From assembly GCA_002449535.1 (NCBI GenBank), contig DJWZ01000027.1:11063-26425 (forward strand): a stretch of DNA of 15,363 nucleotides, read 5' to 3'. The position numbers were made by a program, and so were the translations under genes. Positions 13,535 through 15,363 of the stretch are shown one piece after another (the first letter of the stretch is position 1; each line of letters opens with the position of its first letter). The notes below the pieces were generated by a model. That model did no database searches and had not been told where the DNA came from. It saw nothing but the letters and a program-made list of their open reading frames with translations. Source of the DNA: Prevotellaceae bacterium UBA7017. GTDB taxonomy: Bacteria; Bacteroidota; Bacteroidia; Bacteroidales; Bacteroidaceae.

Positions 13535-14442
13535 GCTGTAATTGCAGATTGGGCATCAGGCAGGCAGTGGAGTTCTGTCACCTGAATGTTTTCGACGAAG
13601 AGGGAGCACGTACGGCAGACGCGTGAATAAAGCTCTGTATCCCATTTCATTGCCGAGCAGGCGGAGAGCATCGTGGCAAATGCCTTTAGAGGCGATTGCG
13701 GAAGCATCTCGTTGTGGTCGGCACGCTTTATCATGACGATGGCTGCGAGAGGGGTCTTGACATTGCGGTAGCACGGAGTCTTGCCGCTCCACGGAGAACC
13801 GTAGAGGAAGGCATGGGGCTTTCCGTCGCCGTCACGCTCGATGCGGATGATGGGATTGTCGTCATTTATCAAGTCGCAGTCCGGAATATTCCGCAGCCAG
13901 TTTGCTACCTGTGTGCTCTTTCCCGTGCCGCTCTTTGCAGTGAAGGCATACGACAAACCATCGTGACGCACCACGGAGGCATGGACGAGAAGAGTGTCAT
14001 GGTAGGCGCTGGAGAAAGCGTAGGAGAGCATCAGCGCGTTGTTGAGGGCAAAACGCATTGTCGGAAGACTGCCGCGAATGGCAACCTTGCAGTCGGTAAA
14101 CTGCGGAGATGTCTGAAGCAGGGCACACGAAAATCCCGAAATGTCGCGCACCAGGAACTGATAGCCGCCGGAAGGAAGACGGTCCACGCGCGTCATGCCA
14201 TTGCCTGTATCGACATCGCGGATAAGGCGGGCATCCTTTATCTCTTTAAGATTATCTACGATGGTCAGACACATCAGAGTATCAACATCGGCAGAAACAG
14301 TTTCGTTGCCAGCCTTAAATGGTATGAAAGACGGCAAGATGCTGTCAAGGAACATAGAGGGAGCTATGCCGAGAGCAGAAGCTGTTTCGAACTGCTCCGC
14401 AACATTGATTGAAACGATATGTCCACCCAAGAGATATTTCAT
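13513..14442 (-). CDS. HprK-like kinase / ATPase
   Basis: The C-terminal half resembles HPr kinase: LLVHASVV (151-158), Walker A AKSGTGKST (169-177) with Lys175, LINDDNPII with acidic pair Asp194-Asp195, and GSPWSGK (215-221) followed by NVKTPLAAIVMIKR. True HPr kinases phosphorylate Ser46 of HPr; HprK-like proteins in peptide clusters, such as PadeK of the paeninodin locus, phosphorylate a peptide serine. The N-terminal 140 residues do not match the HPr kinase N-domain I know and are not identified. At 309 residues with no signal peptide it is cytoplasmic. Its ATG overlaps the TGA of the preceding gene (ATGA), and its end overlaps the peptidase gene by 22 bases. No HPr or PTS gene is near, so the local partner is more likely a peptide or the neighbouring proteins; that is inference. 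Confidence 0.75.
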   Translation of the reverse strand: MKYLLGGHIVSINVAEQFETASALGIAPSMFLDSILPSFIPFKAGNETVSADVDTLMCLTIVDNLKEIKDARLIRDVDTGNGMTRVDRLPSGGYQFLVRDISGFSCALLQTSPQFTDCKVAIRGSLPTMRFALNNALMLSYAFSSAYHDTLLVHASVVRHDGLSYAFTAKSGTGKSTQVANWLRNIPDCDLINDDNPIIRIERDGDGKPHAFLYGSPWSGKTPCYRNVKTPLAAIVMIKRADHNEMLPQSPLKAFATMLSACSAMKWDTELYSRVCRTCSLFVENIQVTELHCLPDAQSAITACNYLTK

Positions 14443-14930
14443 CGAGAGAATGTAAACTGGCTTTTATCGGCTGCATTTATGGTGTAGCCCAGTTTCTTAT
14501 AGTATTTTGCGTGTTTAAGGAATTTCTTGTCAAGACGCTTCAGGTCTGTGTCGAAGACGATTGCTCCGGTATATTTTTTCTCGCCGATGGAGGAGAGATA
14601 GTTCGCCAGCTGTTCTGAGAGTGCTGCTCGCTTCTGGAGGAAGTTCTTCTTGTTGAGAAGCATGGAGTCGAGCCGTTGTTCGTCAGTAAAATAGACTACA
14701 GAATCCACGGCAGAGAAACCGACACCGTAAAGGTATATGGTCTTGGCGCGATACTTTTCTTGAACTTGCCTTGGGGCTTTCTCTGGCTTGATGTTTGCTT
14801 TCTTTCCCTTTGCTGTTTTTGACCCTATGGTAGGGCTTACTCCAAATCCCTTTGGCGGCTGTTGCGCATCCATGGGAACCAGCGTGGCGGTAAGAAAGAT
14901 GAGCACAAGGAGTGTTGTTAGTTTTCTCAT
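14439..14930 (-). other. Possible separate exported protein inside the sigma-fusion frame
   Basis: The internal ATG at 14930 would start a 163-residue product, MRKLTTLLVLIFLTATLVPM then DAQQ, which has the charge, hydrophobic core and cleavage-site pattern of a lone signal peptide. The mature part resembles small exported proteins of unknown function that I associate with Bacteroides (VGFSAVDSVVYFTDEQRLDS; KYYKKLGY near the end). No strong ribosome binding site precedes the ATG, which is not informative in Bacteroidota. Confidence 0.4.
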
Positions 14931-15363
14931 TTTACGTTCTGCGGTTTTACGGATTTGTCTTATTCTTTCGCGGCTGTAATTAAGTAATTCGCCAATCTCC
15001 GACATGGTGAGTCTTTCTTTTCCCTCGATGCCATAGTAATGACATATTACGTTGCGTTCTCTGTCATTGAGCCTTTGCAGGCGTTGGTGCATATTCTCGT
15101 TGAGTTCTGCATTCTCTACAGCCTCGTTGGTATATGGTCTGCCAGCCGGCATCTTGTCGGATATCTCCTTCTTTATCTCCCCGCTGGGCATGATGCGCTC
15201 CATAGCCTTGCGGATATGGAATATTGCATAATGTGCAAATACTGGTTCCTTATCGGGATTCCATTTTCTGGCAGCAATTACGAGTGCCATGTTTCCCTCG
15301 CCAATGAAGTCATCGGCTGTCATGCCAGGACACTGCTGTGCATATTTGTATGCCAGCGTCTCG
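14439..15363 (-). CDS. Sigma-70 family factor fused to an exported-type domain (5' end cut by the window)
   Basis: The frame is open to the window edge, adding ETLAYKYAQQCPG before the first internal Met at 15323, so the true start is outside. Numbering from that Met, region 2 is TADDFIGEGNMALVIAARKW with FAHYAIFHIRKAMERIM. Region 4 is LNDRERNVICHYYGIEGKE then MSEIGELLNYSRERIRQIRK (84-126), an RpoD-like helix-turn-helix. The linker is only about 40 residues, so region 3 looks short or absent. Directly after AERKMRKL comes a hydrophobic stretch TTLLVLIFLTATLVPMDAQQ (136-155), then a linker rich in Lys and Pro and a 110-residue domain (YLYGVGFSAVDSVVYFTDEQ onward). This would tether the sigma factor to the membrane, or two genes have fused. 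It overlaps the HprK-like gene by ATGA and opens the four-gene run. Sigma identity is firm; the fusion is the uncertain part. Confidence 0.8.
   Translation of the reverse strand, partial: ETLAYKYAQQCPGMTADDFIGEGNMALVIAARKWNPDKEPVFAHYAIFHIRKAMERIMPSGEIKKEISDKMPAGRPYTNEAVENAELNENMHQRLQRLNDRERNVICHYYGIEGKERLTMSEIGELLNYSRERIRQIRKTAERKMRKLTTLLVLIFLTATLVPMDAQQPPKGFGVSPTIGSKTAKGKKANIKPEKAPRQVQEKYRAKTIYLYGVGFSAVDSVVYFTDEQRLDSMLLNKKNFLQKRAALSEQLANYLSSIGEKKYTGAIVFDTDLKRLDKKFLKHAKYYKKLGYTINAADKSQFTFSR

Noticed and set aside
13696..14412. 238-codon plus-strand frame opposite the HprK-like gene
   Set aside because: The minus strand holds Walker A and the other kinase motifs; the antisense product has no motif.
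12780..14442. Lasso-peptide biosynthetic cluster
   Set aside because: PqqD-like and HprK-like genes fit, but there is no asparagine-synthase-like cyclase, no B2 transglutaminase-like protease and no precursor in the window.

Overview
The window looks like chromosomal DNA from a gut or oral Bacteroidales bacterium, most likely Prevotellaceae. Several signs agree. Promoter-like boxes fit the Bacteroidota -7 consensus TAnnTTTG (for example TATCTTTG at 3-10). There is a DUF6261 protein, a lineage family I recognise only from Bacteroidales. A secreted GH3 glycosidase carries a PA14 insert. Gene junctions hold short mosaic repeats of kinds common in Prevotella and Bacteroides intergenic DNA. The assignment is inference; no rRNA or tRNA gene is present to fix it.

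Layout. 1-2165 (+): a CPA2-type cation/proton antiporter with a cytoplasmic USP-like tail, behind its own -7 box. 2162-3274 (-): a C_GCAxxG_C_C redox-type protein and a short NudC Nudix hydrolase, 6 bp apart. 3367-5970 (-): a large exported GH3 beta-glycosidase with a clear promoter and an inverted-repeat operator candidate. 6098-7560 (-): a HAD phosphatase followed 14 bp later by an exported protein of unknown function. 7659-8970: a complete 1312-bp ISL3-family insertion sequence with perfect 24-bp ends. 9005-9829 (+): the DUF6261 gene. 9899-12745 (-): aspS, then a GH25 lysozyme, then a TSCPD-domain protein, probably read as one unit. 12780-15363 (-): a tightly overlapping four-gene run, sigma-70 factor (cut by the window edge), HprK-like kinase, S26-type peptidase and PqqD-like protein.

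The last region is the most unusual. A PqqD-like domain (the RiPP recognition fold), an HPr-kinase-like ATPase and a signal-peptidase-like protease occur together in peptide-modification loci, but no cyclase, radical SAM enzyme or precursor is visible here. The sigma factor reads without a stop, directly after region 4.2, into a signal-peptide-like hydrophobic segment and a roughly 140-residue domain that would lie outside the cytoplasm. It is either a membrane-tethered sigma factor or two genes fused by a one-base change: with one A fewer at 14928-14934 they would separate into an ATGA overlap.

A second theme is short repeats that run into coding sequence. Four tandem 7-bp units encode part of the GH25 signal peptide, a length not divisible by three. 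A copy at the end of aspS supplies its last codons and forms an 18-bp perfect inverted repeat with the GH25 copy. Other repeats cover the stop codon of pqqD and the stop/start junction of the HAD gene and its neighbour. No CRISPR array, tRNA, rRNA or riboswitch was seen, and no gene-free stretch exceeds 300 bases.
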